Positions 1-7,492 are shown, numbered from the stretch's first letter. The stretch: 11,972 nucleotides of DNA from JBDTSW01 sp039930945 (GCA_039930945.1 JBDTSW010000066.1:1-11972); one strand, 5' to 3'. Numbers and translations are program-made. Notes: generated by a model not told the origin, from the letters alone.

Positions 1-462
1 CTCATACCCGGACTCGACCGCCGCGGCAATCAGCGCCCGGGTGACGGCGCCGTCGCGGAAGCAGTAGAGCTGAAACCAGCGGGTTCCCCCCGGAGCGCCG
101 GCGGCGACCGAGGCCGGGGTGGCCGTGGCGATCGTCGACAGGCACATCAGCGCCTCCGCCGACGCCGCCGCCCTCGCCATCCCCTCCTCGCCGTCGGGGT
201 GCGCCTCGCGCTGGAAGGCGACCGGCGCGACCCCGACCGGCAGCGACACCCTGGAGCCGAACAGCTCGACCGAGGCGTCGACATCGGAGACGTCGACCAG
301 CACCCGCGGGAGCAGCTCCCACTCCGAGAAGGCCTCGACGTTGCGCCGCAGCGTGCGCTCGTCGCCGGCCCCGCCGGCGAAGTAGCCGTGCGCGCCCTGG
401 TCGAGCCTCTCGGCGGCCAGCCGCTCGTAGTCGGCCAGATTGATCGGACTGGCAGAGCTCAT
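1..462 (-). CDS. FMN-dependent alpha-hydroxy acid dehydrogenase/oxidase, N-terminal part (cut by window edge)
   Basis: The first 154 residues are present and the frame is still open at base 1; the family is usually about 350-400 residues, so over half is missing. These enzymes oxidise L-2-hydroxy acids such as lactate or glycolate with FMN, passing electrons to oxygen or a quinone. Visible family blocks are YFAGGAGDE at residues 27-35 (the FMN_dh N-terminal Tyr-Gly motif), PVGVAP at 75-80, HPDGE at 88-92, STIATAT at 109-115 and FQLY at 130-133, whose Gln and Tyr contact FMN and substrate in glycolate oxidase. The catalytic His and Arg lie in the missing part, so lactate, glycolate and other substrates cannot be told apart. 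The ATG at 462 is the only good start, since the frame is closed upstream by a TAG at 483-481. No strong ribosome-binding site precedes it. It begins 24 nt after the hppA stop and probably shares its transcript. Confidence 0.9.
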   Translation of the reverse strand, partial: MSSASPINLADYERLAAERLDQGAHGYFAGGAGDERTLRRNVEAFSEWELLPRVLVDVSDVDASVELFGSRVSLPVGVAPVAFQREAHPDGEEGMARAAASAEALMCLSTIATATPASVAAGAPGGTRWFQLYCFRDGAVTRALIAAAVESGYE

Positions 463-486
463 TTCCGCCAGCGTATGTGGCTACCC

Positions 487-2571
487 CTAGCTTGGGAAGT
501 GGACGATCGGGATGATCAGGATGGCGACGATGTTCGCAACCTTGATCATCGGGTTGATCGCGGGCCCTGCGGTGTCCTTGTAGGGATCGCCGACGGTGTC
601 GCCGGTGACCGCGGCGGCGTGGGCCTCCGAGCCCTTGCCGCCGAAGGCGCCGTCCTCGATCAGCTTCTTGGCGTTGTCCCAGGCGCCGCCGCCCGCGGTC
701 ATCGAGATCGCCATGAACAGGCCGACCACGATCACCCCGATCAGCAGGCCGCCGAGGGCGTCCACGCTCCACAGGCCGACCAGCACCGGAACGACGATCG
801 GGATCAGCGAGGGCACGATCATCTCCCGCTGAGCCGCCCGGGTGACGATCGCCACGGTGCCGCCGTACTCCGGCTTCTGGGTGCCCTCCATGATTCCCGG
901 GTGCTCACGGAACTGCCTGCGGACCTCCTCGACCACCTCTCCGGCGGCGCGGCCGACCGCCTCGATCGCGAGGGCCGCGAACACGTAGACCATGATCCCG
1001 CCGATCAGTAGGCCGATCAGGACCTCGGGGGTCGCCAGGTTGAACAGCGAGTCGAGCGCGAAGCCCTCGGGGGCCTCCTCGGCAAGCTCGATCTTGAAGG
1101 CGGCGAACAGCACCAGGGCGGCGAGCGCGGCCGAGCCGATCGCGTAGCCCTTGGTCACGGCCTTGGTCGTGTTGCCGACCGCGTCCAGCGGGTCGGTGAC
1201 GTTGCGCACCGCGTCGGGGAGATCCGCCATCTCGGCGATGCCACCGGCGTTGTCGGTGATCGGCCCGAAGGCGTCGAGGGCAACGATCAGGCCGGTCAGC
1301 GAGAGCTGGGCGACGACGGCGATCGCGATCCCGTAGATCCCGGCCAGCTCGTTGGCGCCGAAGATCGCGGCGGCGATCAGTAGCGCCGGGGCCGCGGTCG
1401 ACTGGAACCCCTGCGCGAGGCCCTGGATGATGTTGGTCGCGTGCCCGGTCTCGGAGGCCTTGGCGGTGGCGCGAACCGGCCTAAAGCGGGTCGAGGTGTA
1501 GTAGTCCGTGATCAGGAACAGGCCGCCGGTGACGATGATCCCGATCAGGGCGCAGAACCAGAGGTCGCCGACGCCGACCGGGTCGGCGCCGGCCTCGGCG
1601 AAGCCGAGGCTGAGCGGGTCGGACATCAGCCAGTCGGTGATCGGATAGAAGGCGGCCGCCGAGATCAGCCCGGAGATGAGCACCCCCCGGTACAGCGCGC
1701 CCTCGACCTTGTCGGTGGAGGTGCGGACCGCCAGCGCGCCGACGATCGAGGCGAGGATGGCGACGCCGCCGAGGACCAGCGGGTAGATCGCGACCTCGCG
1801 GGCGAAGTCGGGGAAGGTGAGGACGCCGAGCAACATCACGGCGACGGTGGTGACCGCGTAGGTCTCGAACAGGTCCGCCGCCATGCCGGCACAGTCGCCG
1901 ACGTTGTCGCCGACGTTGTCGGCGATCACGGCCGGGTTGCGGGGGTCGTCCTCGGGGATTCCCGCCTCGACCTTGCCGACGAGGTCGGCGCCGACGTCAG
2001 CGGCCTTGGTGAAGATGCCACCGCCGAGCCGGGCGAAGACCGAGATCAGCGAACCGCCGAAGCCGAGGCCGATCAGCGCGTCGACCGCCGCCTTGTCGGT
2101 CTGGTCGGTGAGCAGCAGGATCCCGAAGTAGCCGGCGACGCCGGTCAGCGCCAGTCCGACGACGAGCAGGCCCGTGACCGAGCCTCCCTTGAAGGCGATG
2201 TCGAGCGCCGGCGGCACGCCGCCGCGGGCGGCCTCGGCGACGCGGGCATTGGACCGAACCGAGACGTTCATGCCGATGAAGCCGGCGGCGCCGGAGAGGA
2301 CGCCACCGATGATGAAGCCGATCCCGGTCTGGACGTCCTGCAGCAGCGCGATCAGGATCGCCAGCGGGATCGCCACCAGGGCGATGATCCTGTACTGGCT
2401 GGAAAGGTAGGCCTTGGCGCCTTCCTGGACGGCGCCGGAGATCTCCTGCATACGCTCGTTCCCGGGCGAGCGCCGAAGCAGCCGCTGCGTCACCAGCGCG
2501 CCGTAGATCACCGCCGCGCCCGCGCACACGAGCGCGATCACGATGCCGTAGTCGATCAGGAAATCCGTCAA
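487..2571 (-). CDS. hppA: K+-independent proton-pumping membrane pyrophosphatase
   Basis: This 694-residue integral membrane enzyme hydrolyses pyrophosphate to phosphate and pumps H+ across the cytoplasmic membrane. About 15-16 hydrophobic helices are expected and many are obvious by eye. Substrate-binding signatures are present: the DNVGDNVGD block at residues 218-226 and GDTVGDPYKDTAGP at 657-670. The subtype marker is GNTTKAVTKG at 466-475, with Lys470 and Thr473 where K+-dependent enzymes carry Ala and Gly. By the established rule this means K+-independent, and such enzymes pump H+ rather than Na+. Length is normal for the family and no key motif is missing. The start is TTG at 2571; a GGAGG lies 9 nt upstream and no in-frame ATG fits as well. 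The gene follows a probable terminator, so it likely has its own promoter, although I could not pick one confidently. Pyrophosphate released by tRNA charging and nucleic acid synthesis is the likely fuel. Confidence 0.97.
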   Translation of the reverse strand: MTDFLIDYGIVIALVCAGAAVIYGALVTQRLLRRSPGNERMQEISGAVQEGAKAYLSSQYRIIALVAIPLAILIALLQDVQTGIGFIIGGVLSGAAGFIGMNVSVRSNARVAEAARGGVPPALDIAFKGGSVTGLLVVGLALTGVAGYFGILLLTDQTDKAAVDALIGLGFGGSLISVFARLGGGIFTKAADVGADLVGKVEAGIPEDDPRNPAVIADNVGDNVGDCAGMAADLFETYAVTTVAVMLLGVLTFPDFAREVAIYPLVLGGVAILASIVGALAVRTSTDKVEGALYRGVLISGLISAAAFYPITDWLMSDPLSLGFAEAGADPVGVGDLWFCALIGIIVTGGLFLITDYYTSTRFRPVRATAKASETGHATNIIQGLAQGFQSTAAPALLIAAAIFGANELAGIYGIAIAVVAQLSLTGLIVALDAFGPITDNAGGIAEMADLPDAVRNVTDPLDAVGNTTKAVTKGYAIGSAALAALVLFAAFKIELAEEAPEGFALDSLFNLATPEVLIGLLIGGIMVYVFAALAIEAVGRAAGEVVEEVRRQFREHPGIMEGTQKPEYGGTVAIVTRAAQREMIVPSLIPIVVPVLVGLWSVDALGGLLIGVIVVGLFMAISMTAGGGAWDNAKKLIEDGAFGGKGSEAHAAAVTGDTVGDPYKDTAGPAINPMIKVANIVAILIIPIVHFPS

Positions 2572-2580
2572 GTCTGCTGT

Positions 2581-2585
2581 CCTCC
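2581..2585 (-). promoter_or_regulatory. Ribosome-binding site of hppA (supports TTG start)
   Basis: On the minus strand this reads GGAGG, 9 nt before the TTG at 2571. It is what decides the unusual TTG start for hppA. Confidence 0.75.
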
Positions 2586-2604
2586 AAGGGGGTCTGGGAT
2601 CGCA

Positions 2605-2629
2605 AACGGCCGGACCTCGCCCGGCCGTT
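2605..2629 (-). terminator. Probable intrinsic terminator of the fmdB-to-DUF1844 transcript
   Basis: A perfect 9-bp inverted repeat (AACGGCCGG / CCGGCCGTT) surrounds a 7-nt loop. It sits in the 89-nt gap between the DUF1844-like stop and the hppA start, about 30 nt after that stop. On the minus strand the stem is followed by only a short T run (TTTGCG), so it is not a textbook terminator, but weak U-tracts are common in GC-rich actinobacteria. It could instead be a processing or attenuation hairpin in the hppA leader. Confidence 0.5.
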
Positions 2630-2660
2630 CAAACGGGCGGCAGTGTATCCACAACCCGCG

Positions 2661-3116
2661 CTACTGCGACGATCCGGGCGGCACCCACAGCCCGGAGTCG
2701 CCCGCAGGCCTGGGCTCCCCCGGCGCGGGCGGCGGCTCGGGCGCCGGGGGCTCCGGCGACTGCGGCCCGTCGGGGTCCGGCGCGCCGCCCGAGTGGCGCG
2801 CGTAGAGCATCTGCAGCTCCGAGAGGGCGTCTCGAACCTGGGCTTGGGGCTCGGCCTCGAGCAGGCCGACCACGGCGCGCACCGCCTCGATCCCGACGCG
2901 AGCCTGGTCGAGGTCGCGCTCGTCGGGCTTGCCGATCCTGCGCGCGGTCAAGTTGATCAGCGTGGCCACGCTCTCCAACAGCACGTCTTGGACGCGCACC
3001 TCGCGAAGCCCCTCCTCGATCCGCCGGCGAAGCTCCTCCTCGCTGGGCTGGTCGGGCGTCTGCTCCGCCGGATCATCCGGCGTCGGCTCCTCGGATGTAT
3101 TCGGCTCGTCGATCAT
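2661..3116 (-). CDS. Small DUF1844-like conserved protein with acidic and proline-rich tails
   Basis: This 151-residue soluble protein has a helical core at about residues 26-108 between two low-complexity tails. Residues 1-27 are rich in Glu, Asp and Pro; residues 111-138 are mostly Pro, Glu, Gly and Asp. The core, including RDLDQARVGIEAV at 67-79 and LSELQMLYAR at 98-107, resembles the DUF1844 pattern of actinobacterial proteins often found near infC; this assignment is from memory of the pattern. Function is unknown. No signal peptide or membrane segment is visible. The ATG start lies 12 nt after the GCS2-family stop without a clear Shine-Dalgarno, which fits translational coupling. It is the last gene before the hairpin at 2605-2629. 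Confidence 0.75.
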   Translation of the reverse strand: MIDEPNTSEEPTPDDPAEQTPDQPSEEELRRRIEEGLREVRVQDVLLESVATLINLTARRIGKPDERDLDQARVGIEAVRAVVGLLEAEPQAQVRDALSELQMLYARHSGGAPDPDGPQSPEPPAPEPPPAPGEPRPAGDSGLWVPPGSSQ

Positions 3117-3128
3117 CGGGTTTCTACA

Positions 3129-4307
3129 TCAAGCGCCGGGTCGAGCCGCCTCCGGGGTGGCGTAGGTGCGCCGGGCCTCCTCCACCGAGCGCCGGTAGAC
3201 CTCCTCGATCGAGGCCCCCCCGGCGACCTCCGCGCGGGCCCGCTGGGCGCCGTTCGGCCCGGGCGTCTGCAGCTCGATCCCGAGTTGCTGTGCCGCCGGC
3301 GACGCCCACTCCATCAGCGCCTCGACCGCCGCCTGGGTCGGGATCTCCTCGCCGCGCGCGAAGTCGATCATCCGCCCGTCCATCCCGTGGCGGATCGCCC
3401 GCCAGAGGTTCTCCTCGATCTCGCGCTGGCGCATCGACGGCGGCAGCATGCCCTCGCTGTGGTCGATCGCCGCCTGGGCGATGCAGGCCGAGATCAGGCC
3501 GGCCAGCGCCAGCGACTCGTCACCGCGCGTCTGCGCGTCGCAGATCCGCAACTCGACGGTGCCGAACCTGTGATGGGGGCGAACGCTCCACCAAAGCTGC
3601 GTCGACTCGACCACCGAGTTGGTCCGCACGAGCAGGTCGACGAAATCGGCGTAGGCCTCGTAGCTTCCGAACGGCTCGTGCACGCCGCAGCGGGGGAAGG
3701 TGCGGGTGAAGATCTCGGTGCGAACCGAGTGCAGCCCGGTGTCGTGTCCGTCGAGGAAGGGGGAGTTCGCCGATACCGCCAGCAGCAGCGGCAGGACTCC
3801 GCGCAGGTGGTCGCAGACGGCGATCGCCCGGTCGGCTCCCTGGACGCCCATGTGGACGTGCATGCTCCAGCTGTTGTTGCGCTGCGCCACCCAGCGCAGC
3901 TCGTCGCGGAGCCGGCTGTAGTGCTCGGTGTCGATGATCCGCTGGTCCAGGTAGTTCGCCCAGGGGTGCGTGCCGGTGGCCGCCAGCGCCAGGCCCATCT
4001 CCTCGGCCAGGGAGAACAGCCGCGAGCGGTGCGCGAGCTGCATCTCGACGGCGTCGGCGAAGGTCTCGCCCCGGCCCGAGCGGATCTCGATCTCGGTGTC
4101 GATCAGCTCGCCCGCGGCGGCGACGGCGAGCAGCTCGTCCTCCTCGCAGGCGGCGTAGAGGTCGGGGAAGCGGTGGACCAGCTCCAGGCTCGCCGGATCG
4201 AGGATCGCGAACTCCTCCTCGAGCCCGACGGTGAAGTCGGTGGACGATTCGAACGCCTCCCGGGTGCGCTCCCGGTCGAGCGTGAACGACGGGACTTCCG
4301 TGCCCAT
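3129..4307 (-). CDS. GCS2-family carboxylate-amine ligase (YbdK-type glutamate-cysteine ligase-like)
   Basis: The 392-residue protein is full length for the GCS2/YbdK family, ATP-dependent ligases that join a carboxylate to an amine; characterised members form gamma-glutamylcysteine, often weakly. Family motifs run in order: VGLEEEF at residues 27-33 (nucleotide/metal-binding Glu cluster), ATGTHPWANY at 110-119, HVHMGV at 150-155, ANSPFLDG at 180-187, and SVRPHHRFGTVELRICDAQT at 241-260. A C-terminal helical region follows, with Pro- and Ala-rich last residues. The true substrate cannot be read from sequence: alternatives are an EgtA-like step or an uncharacterised amide ligase. It starts 4 nt after the rex stop and is followed 12 nt later by the DUF1844-like gene. 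With rex and a glutaredoxin-like gene directly upstream, a thiol or redox role is an attractive inference. Confidence 0.88.
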   Translation of the reverse strand: MGTEVPSFTLDRERTREAFESSTDFTVGLEEEFAILDPASLELVHRFPDLYAACEEDELLAVAAAGELIDTEIEIRSGRGETFADAVEMQLAHRSRLFSLAEEMGLALAATGTHPWANYLDQRIIDTEHYSRLRDELRWVAQRNNSWSMHVHMGVQGADRAIAVCDHLRGVLPLLLAVSANSPFLDGHDTGLHSVRTEIFTRTFPRCGVHEPFGSYEAYADFVDLLVRTNSVVESTQLWWSVRPHHRFGTVELRICDAQTRGDESLALAGLISACIAQAAIDHSEGMLPPSMRQREIEENLWRAIRHGMDGRMIDFARGEEIPTQAAVEALMEWASPAAQQLGIELQTPGPNGAQRARAEVAGGASIEEVYRRSVEEARRTYATPEAARPGA

Positions 4308-4311
4308 CCGC

Positions 4312-5001
4312 TCAGGTCAAGTAGAAGTAGAGCGCGTAGAGGAGGTCCACCGCCGGGCTCGAGGTGTGGACCGTGACCTCGGGGGGCACATCGAGCAACT
4401 GCTCGGAGTAGTTGAAGATGATCTTCACCCCGGCGTCGACGAGCCGGTCGGCGACTTCCTGGGCGGCGGAGGCGGGGACCGCGAGGACCCCGACGACGAC
4501 GTCCTCCTCCTCGATCACGCCCTCCAGCTCGTCGAAGGGTCGAACCGGTGAGCCGGCGAGCAGGGTGCCGACCGCTTCGGGGTCGACATCGAAGATGGCG
4601 ACGACCTGGAAGCCGTGGTCGGCGAAGATGTCGGAGCTGGCGATCGCCTTGCCCAGGTGCCCGGCGCCGAAGAGGGCGATGTTGTGCTGGCCCGAGGTGC
4701 GCAGGATCTTGCGGATCTCGGTCACCAGCGAGCTCACCCGGTAGCCGACGCCGCGCTTGCCGAACTTGCCGAAGCCGGAGAGGTCGCGGCGGATCTGGGT
4801 CGAGTTGATGTGCGTGTACTCGGCCAGCTCCTGGGAGGAGATCGTCTCCTTGCCCATCTTGCGGGCTTGGATCAGCACCTGCAGATAGCGCGAAAGGCGT
4901 GCGGCAACGCCGAGCGAGAGGCGCTCGCCGTCGGGCGGAATCGCGGCTTTGATCGCCTCCGCGGTCCCCGCCGAACCGTCTGACGCCCCATCGATGCTCA
5001 T
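4312..5001 (-). CDS. rex: Redox-sensing transcriptional repressor Rex
   Basis: Rex is a homodimeric repressor that binds DNA when NAD+ is high and lets go when NADH rises, controlling respiratory and fermentative genes. The 229-residue protein has a winged helix at about residues 30-90 with the recognition stretch QIRRDLSGFGKFGKRGVGY at 69-87. A Rossmann domain follows, with GAGHLG at 112-117 and the acidic strand end FDVD at 137-140. The C-terminal swapped helix ends LYALYFYL at 221-228. The open frame extends to 5052, but the ATG at 5001 gives the normal family length and leaves a 16-nt gap from the glutaredoxin-like stop; no strong Shine-Dalgarno is visible. I found no convincing Rex operator (TTGTGAA-N4-TTCACAA type) in the intergenic gaps, so autoregulation is not shown. 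The four bases between its TGA and the next ATG suggest coupling to the GCS2-family gene. Confidence 0.97.
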   Translation of the reverse strand: MSIDGASDGSAGTAEAIKAAIPPDGERLSLGVAARLSRYLQVLIQARKMGKETISSQELAEYTHINSTQIRRDLSGFGKFGKRGVGYRVSSLVTEIRKILRTSGQHNIALFGAGHLGKAIASSDIFADHGFQVVAIFDVDPEAVGTLLAGSPVRPFDELEGVIEEEDVVVGVLAVPASAAQEVADRLVDAGVKIIFNYSEQLLDVPPEVTVHTSSPAVDLLYALYFYLT

Positions 5002-5017
5002 CCGCGCAGAGTACCCG

Positions 5018-5263
5018 TCAGCCGCTCGCGGGCACAAGCGCGCGCTGCACACGCCCGGCGTCGAGCTCGAGCTCTGAGACCACGCGGCCGTCCACCTCGA
5101 CCACCGGGATCCGCTCCAGATGGCTGATCAGCAGGGCGTCGTCGGACTCGATGTCGATCTCGCGCAGCTCGAAGCCGCCCGCCGCGCCGCGCATCGCCAG
5201 CAGCTGCTCGCGAGCCTCGTCGCAGAGGTGGCAACCAGGCCTTCCGTAGAGAACCACCCTCAT
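5018..5263 (-). CDS. Glutaredoxin-like thioredoxin-fold protein (DUF836 type)
   Basis: A short, 81-residue thioredoxin-fold protein, probably cytoplasmic, that likely does thiol-disulfide exchange. It opens with beta strand MRVVLYGRPG and the active-site CHLC (Cys11 and Cys14). The cis-proline segment RIPVVEVDGR at 51-60 and a C-terminal helix follow. The lack of extra domains and the CxLC motif fit the glutaredoxin-like DUF836 family found in actinobacteria and elsewhere; the partner thiol is unknown. The ATG overlaps the tsaD stop in an ATGA arrangement, which fixes the start and indicates translational coupling. It lies 16 nt upstream of rex, putting a redox protein next to a redox sensor. 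Confidence 0.88.
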   Translation of the reverse strand: MRVVLYGRPGCHLCDEAREQLLAMRGAAGGFELREIDIESDDALLISHLERIPVVEVDGRVVSELELDAGRVQRALVPASG

Positions 5264-6270
5264 GCGGCCACGTCCCAGTCCAGGTAGTCGGGGTAGGCCT
5301 CCGCCTGCAGATAGCGTGCTGCCGAGGCGATCATCGCCGCGTTGTCGGTGCACAGCTCGCGGGCGACCAGCTTCAGCCCCAGTTCCCGCCGCTCGCAGAT
5401 CCGGGCCACCGCCTCGCGCAGGCGCCCGTTGGCGGCGACGCCCCCGCCGAGCGCCACCGCGTTCCAATCGCCGGCCTCGAGCGCGCGATCCAGCCGGGCG
5501 GCCAGTTGGCCGACGACCGCGTCTTGGTAACTGGCCGCGAGATCGGCCCGGCGGCGCTCCGTCTCGGCCTCGCCGAGGTCGCGAACCGCGTACAGAAGCG
5601 CCGTCTTGACGCCGCTGAAGCTGAAGCCGAGCCCGGGGTCGCGGCTCATCCCCCGCGGCAGCTCGAAGGCCTCGGGATCTCCCTCGGCGGCGAGCCGCTC
5701 GATCGCCGGCCCGCCCGGGTAGCCGAGCCCAAGCAGGCGGGCGCCCTTGTCGAGGGCCTCGCCCGCGGCGTCGTCGAGGGTCTCTCCGAGCACCTCGAAC
5801 CCGGCGCGATCGCGCACCGCGGCCAACAGCGTGTGCCCGCCACTGGCGATCAGGCAGAGGAACGGCGGCTTCAGCGGATCGGGCTCGAGGTAGTTCGCGG
5901 CCACATGCCCGTGCAGGTGGTCGACGCCCACCAACGGCTTGCGGACGGCCGCGGCGAGCGCCTTGGCGGTGCTCACCCCGACCAACAGCGCCCCGATCAG
6001 CCCGGGACCGCGGGTCACCGCCAGGGCATCGACCTCCTCCAGGTCGCAGCCGGCCTCGGCGAGGGCGGCGTCGACCACGGGGTTGACCAACTCGAGGTGG
6101 TGTCGCGACGCGACCTCCGGGACGATGCCGCCGAAGCGCTCGTGCGCGGCGGCCTGCGAGGAGATCACGTTCGAGCACACATCGCCGCCAACGACGACCG
6201 CCGCGCAGGTGTCGTCGCAGGACGTCTCCAAGGCAAGGATCCGGCCGGTTACTCCGCTTCGTCTCTGCAC
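5260..6270 (-). CDS. tsaD: tRNA N6-adenosine threonylcarbamoyltransferase TsaD
   Basis: TsaD transfers the threonylcarbamoyl group from threonylcarbamoyl-AMP to A37 of ANN-decoding tRNAs, acting with TsaB and TsaE. The 336-residue ASKHA-fold protein shows LALETSCDDT at residues 12-21, RFGGIVPEVASRHH at 45-58, the metal-binding HLHGH pair (His118 and His122), ASGGHT at 142-147, DDAAGEALDKGARLLG at 166-181, GGGVAANGRLR at 275-285 and Asp309 in TDNAAM. Length is normal. The start is GTG at 6270, without a clear ribosome-binding site. It lies only eight sense codons past the rimI TAG stop and in the same frame, so coupling to rimI is likely. The stop overlaps the glutaredoxin-like start by 4 nt. 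Confidence 0.97.
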   Translation of the reverse strand: MQRRSGVTGRILALETSCDDTCAAVVVGGDVCSNVISSQAAAHERFGGIVPEVASRHHLELVNPVVDAALAEAGCDLEEVDALAVTRGPGLIGALLVGVSTAKALAAAVRKPLVGVDHLHGHVAANYLEPDPLKPPFLCLIASGGHTLLAAVRDRAGFEVLGETLDDAAGEALDKGARLLGLGYPGGPAIERLAAEGDPEAFELPRGMSRDPGLGFSFSGVKTALLYAVRDLGEAETERRRADLAASYQDAVVGQLAARLDRALEAGDWNAVALGGGVAANGRLREAVARICERRELGLKLVARELCTDNAAMIASAARYLQAEAYPDYLDWDVAA

Positions 6271-6294
6271 CGGCCGGGTTCGCGTCAGTCCGGG

Positions 6295-6753
6295 CTAGAC
6301 GGCGACGGCAGCCGGCTGCAGCCACATGATCAATGCGTCCTCGCCGTTGTCGTGGTAGTAGCGACGGCGATGCCCCGCGGCGCGGAACCCGAAGCGCTCG
6401 TACATCGCGATCGCGCCTCGGTTCGAGGTGCGGACCTCGAGCGTGTAACGGGCGTCGCTGCCGGCGTCGTCGAACAGGCGCTCGATCAGCTCGGTGGCGA
6501 TGCCCGCCCGACGCTGACGGGGATCGACGGCGACGTTCATCAGATGCCAGACGTCGGCGTAGCGCGAGCAGACCAGGTAGCCGACGAGGCCGCCGGCGTT
6601 CGACGCCGCCAGGCAGATGCCGGAAGGCTTGGAGAGCTCGAGCACGAACATCGCCAGCGACCACGGCGTGTCGAAGGCGCGGCGCTCGATCGAGAGCACG
6701 GCGGGCAGGTCGCTGTAGGCCAGCGGGCGAAGCTCGATCGCCGCCGGATCCAT
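6295..6753 (-). CDS. rimI: RimI-type GNAT N-acetyltransferase (ribosomal protein S18-alanine acetyltransferase)
   Basis: This GNAT-fold enzyme transfers acetyl from acetyl-CoA to protein N-termini; the classic RimI target is ribosomal protein S18. From the chosen ATG it has 152 residues, close to E. coli RimI. The acetyl-CoA loop RQRRAGIA is at residues 79-86, and the presumed catalytic Glu106 (LEVR) and Tyr118 (MYERFGF) are both present. The open frame goes up to an ATG at 6816, and another ATG is at 6783, but both would overlap tsaB. The ATG at 6753 places the protein just before the ELRPL strand that usually opens the domain and has GAGG 13 nt upstream, spanning the tsaB stop. Position between tsaB and tsaD is a common genomic arrangement. 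The start is less certain than the identity. Confidence 0.9.
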   Translation of the reverse strand: MDPAAIELRPLAYSDLPAVLSIERRAFDTPWSLAMFVLELSKPSGICLAASNAGGLVGYLVCSRYADVWHLMNVAVDPRQRRAGIATELIERLFDDAGSDARYTLEVRTSNRGAIAMYERFGFRAAGHRRRYYHDNGEDALIMWLQPAAVAV

Positions 6754-6769
6754 CTCGGCCCAGTCGCCT

Positions 6770-7492
6770 CTAGTGTTTTCCATCTCGGCGGTGTTGCTCA
6801 CGCCAAAGCTCCGCATCCGGTGGTCTCAGATAGATCGGCTCCACCTCCTCCGGCCGCGAGACCCCGGCGTCCCTGGCGAGATCGCAGATGTGCCTCGCCG
6901 AGATCCGGTGGCCCTCGTCGTCGTCGGCGAGAACCCTCGCGCCGGCGGATTCGAGCTGATGCCTGAATCGTAGCGAGCCGTCCCCCCCCGCAACCGGCTG
7001 GGAGTCGAGGCCGCCGACGCGGGCGGCGAGCTCTGAGGGGGAAGCAACGAACGGCTCCCAAAGCTCCGCGCCCGCGCCTACATACAGCGCGGCGAAGACC
7101 TGGCCGCGGCGGGCGTCGATCACCGCCAGCCACGACCCGTCCGGGTCGTCGAGGCCCGCGGCGATGCCTCGCGCCAGGGCCCGCAGCGATCCCACGGCCG
7201 CGATCGGCTTTTCCAGCCCCTGGGCCAGTCCGCGGGCGGTGGCCACCCCGATCCGAAGCCCGGTGAACGATCCCGGGCCGATCCCCGCCGCGATCGCCTC
7301 GACGGCGCCCCACCCGCCCGCCGCTGCGGCGGCCGACTCGACGGCCCCCAACAGCTCACGGGTGTGGGCGGGGCGCTCGCCGGCGCCGGGATCGATGGCC
7401 CGCTCGAACAGCAGCCCGTCGCCGCCGGTCGCCGCCACCGAGAGCCGGGGCGTGGCCGTGTCGAAGCCGACGATCGGACCCGAGACGCTCAC
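6770..7492 (-). CDS. tsaB: t6A complex dimerization subunit TsaB
   Basis: TsaB is the catalytically inactive TsaD paralogue that pairs with TsaD and scaffolds the TsaBDE complex for tRNA t6A37 synthesis. The 240-residue protein has the N-terminal ASKHA strand VGFDTATPRLSVA at residues 8-20 and the hallmark GIGPGSFTGLRIGVATARGL at 70-89. A shorter, more variable C-terminal half includes DARRGQVFAALY at 126-137. The GTG at 7492 overlaps the tsaE TGA as GTGA, has GAGG 10 nt upstream, and gives the expected N-terminus, although the frame is open further upstream. The stop lies 16 nt before the preferred rimI start. Confidence 0.95.
   Translation of the reverse strand: MSVSGPIVGFDTATPRLSVAATGGDGLLFERAIDPGAGERPAHTRELLGAVESAAAAAGGWGAVEAIAAGIGPGSFTGLRIGVATARGLAQGLEKPIAAVGSLRALARGIAAGLDDPDGSWLAVIDARRGQVFAALYVGAGAELWEPFVASPSELAARVGGLDSQPVAGGDGSLRFRHQLESAGARVLADDDEGHRISARHICDLARDAGVSRPEEVEPIYLRPPDAELWREQHRRDGKH

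Noticed and set aside
2641..2654. TTGTGGATACACTG on the minus strand upstream of hppA, considered as a Rex operator; the plus strand GTATCCACA also resembles a DnaA box
   Set aside because: The Rex operator needs TTGTG and CACAA arms 8 nt apart; here the second arm is imperfect and spacing is 4. The DnaA-box match is a single isolated 8-of-9 site with no cluster and no dnaA/dnaN context.
1441..2805. Long open frame on the plus strand opposite hppA (454 codons)
   Set aside because: It is antisense to a clearly conserved hppA and its product is a low-complexity Asp/Gly/Arg/Glu/Ala-rich sequence typical of GC-rich shadow frames.
2643..4376. Long open frame on the plus strand opposite the DUF1844-like and GCS2 genes (577 codons)
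   Set aside because: Antisense to conserved genes, with Arg/Leu/Gly/Ala-rich shadow composition and no recognisable domain.
6754..6816. Upstream ATG starts for rimI at 6816 and 6783
   Set aside because: Both would overlap tsaB, neither has a ribosome-binding site, and the extra residues are not typical of RimI; 6753 is preferred, with some doubt.
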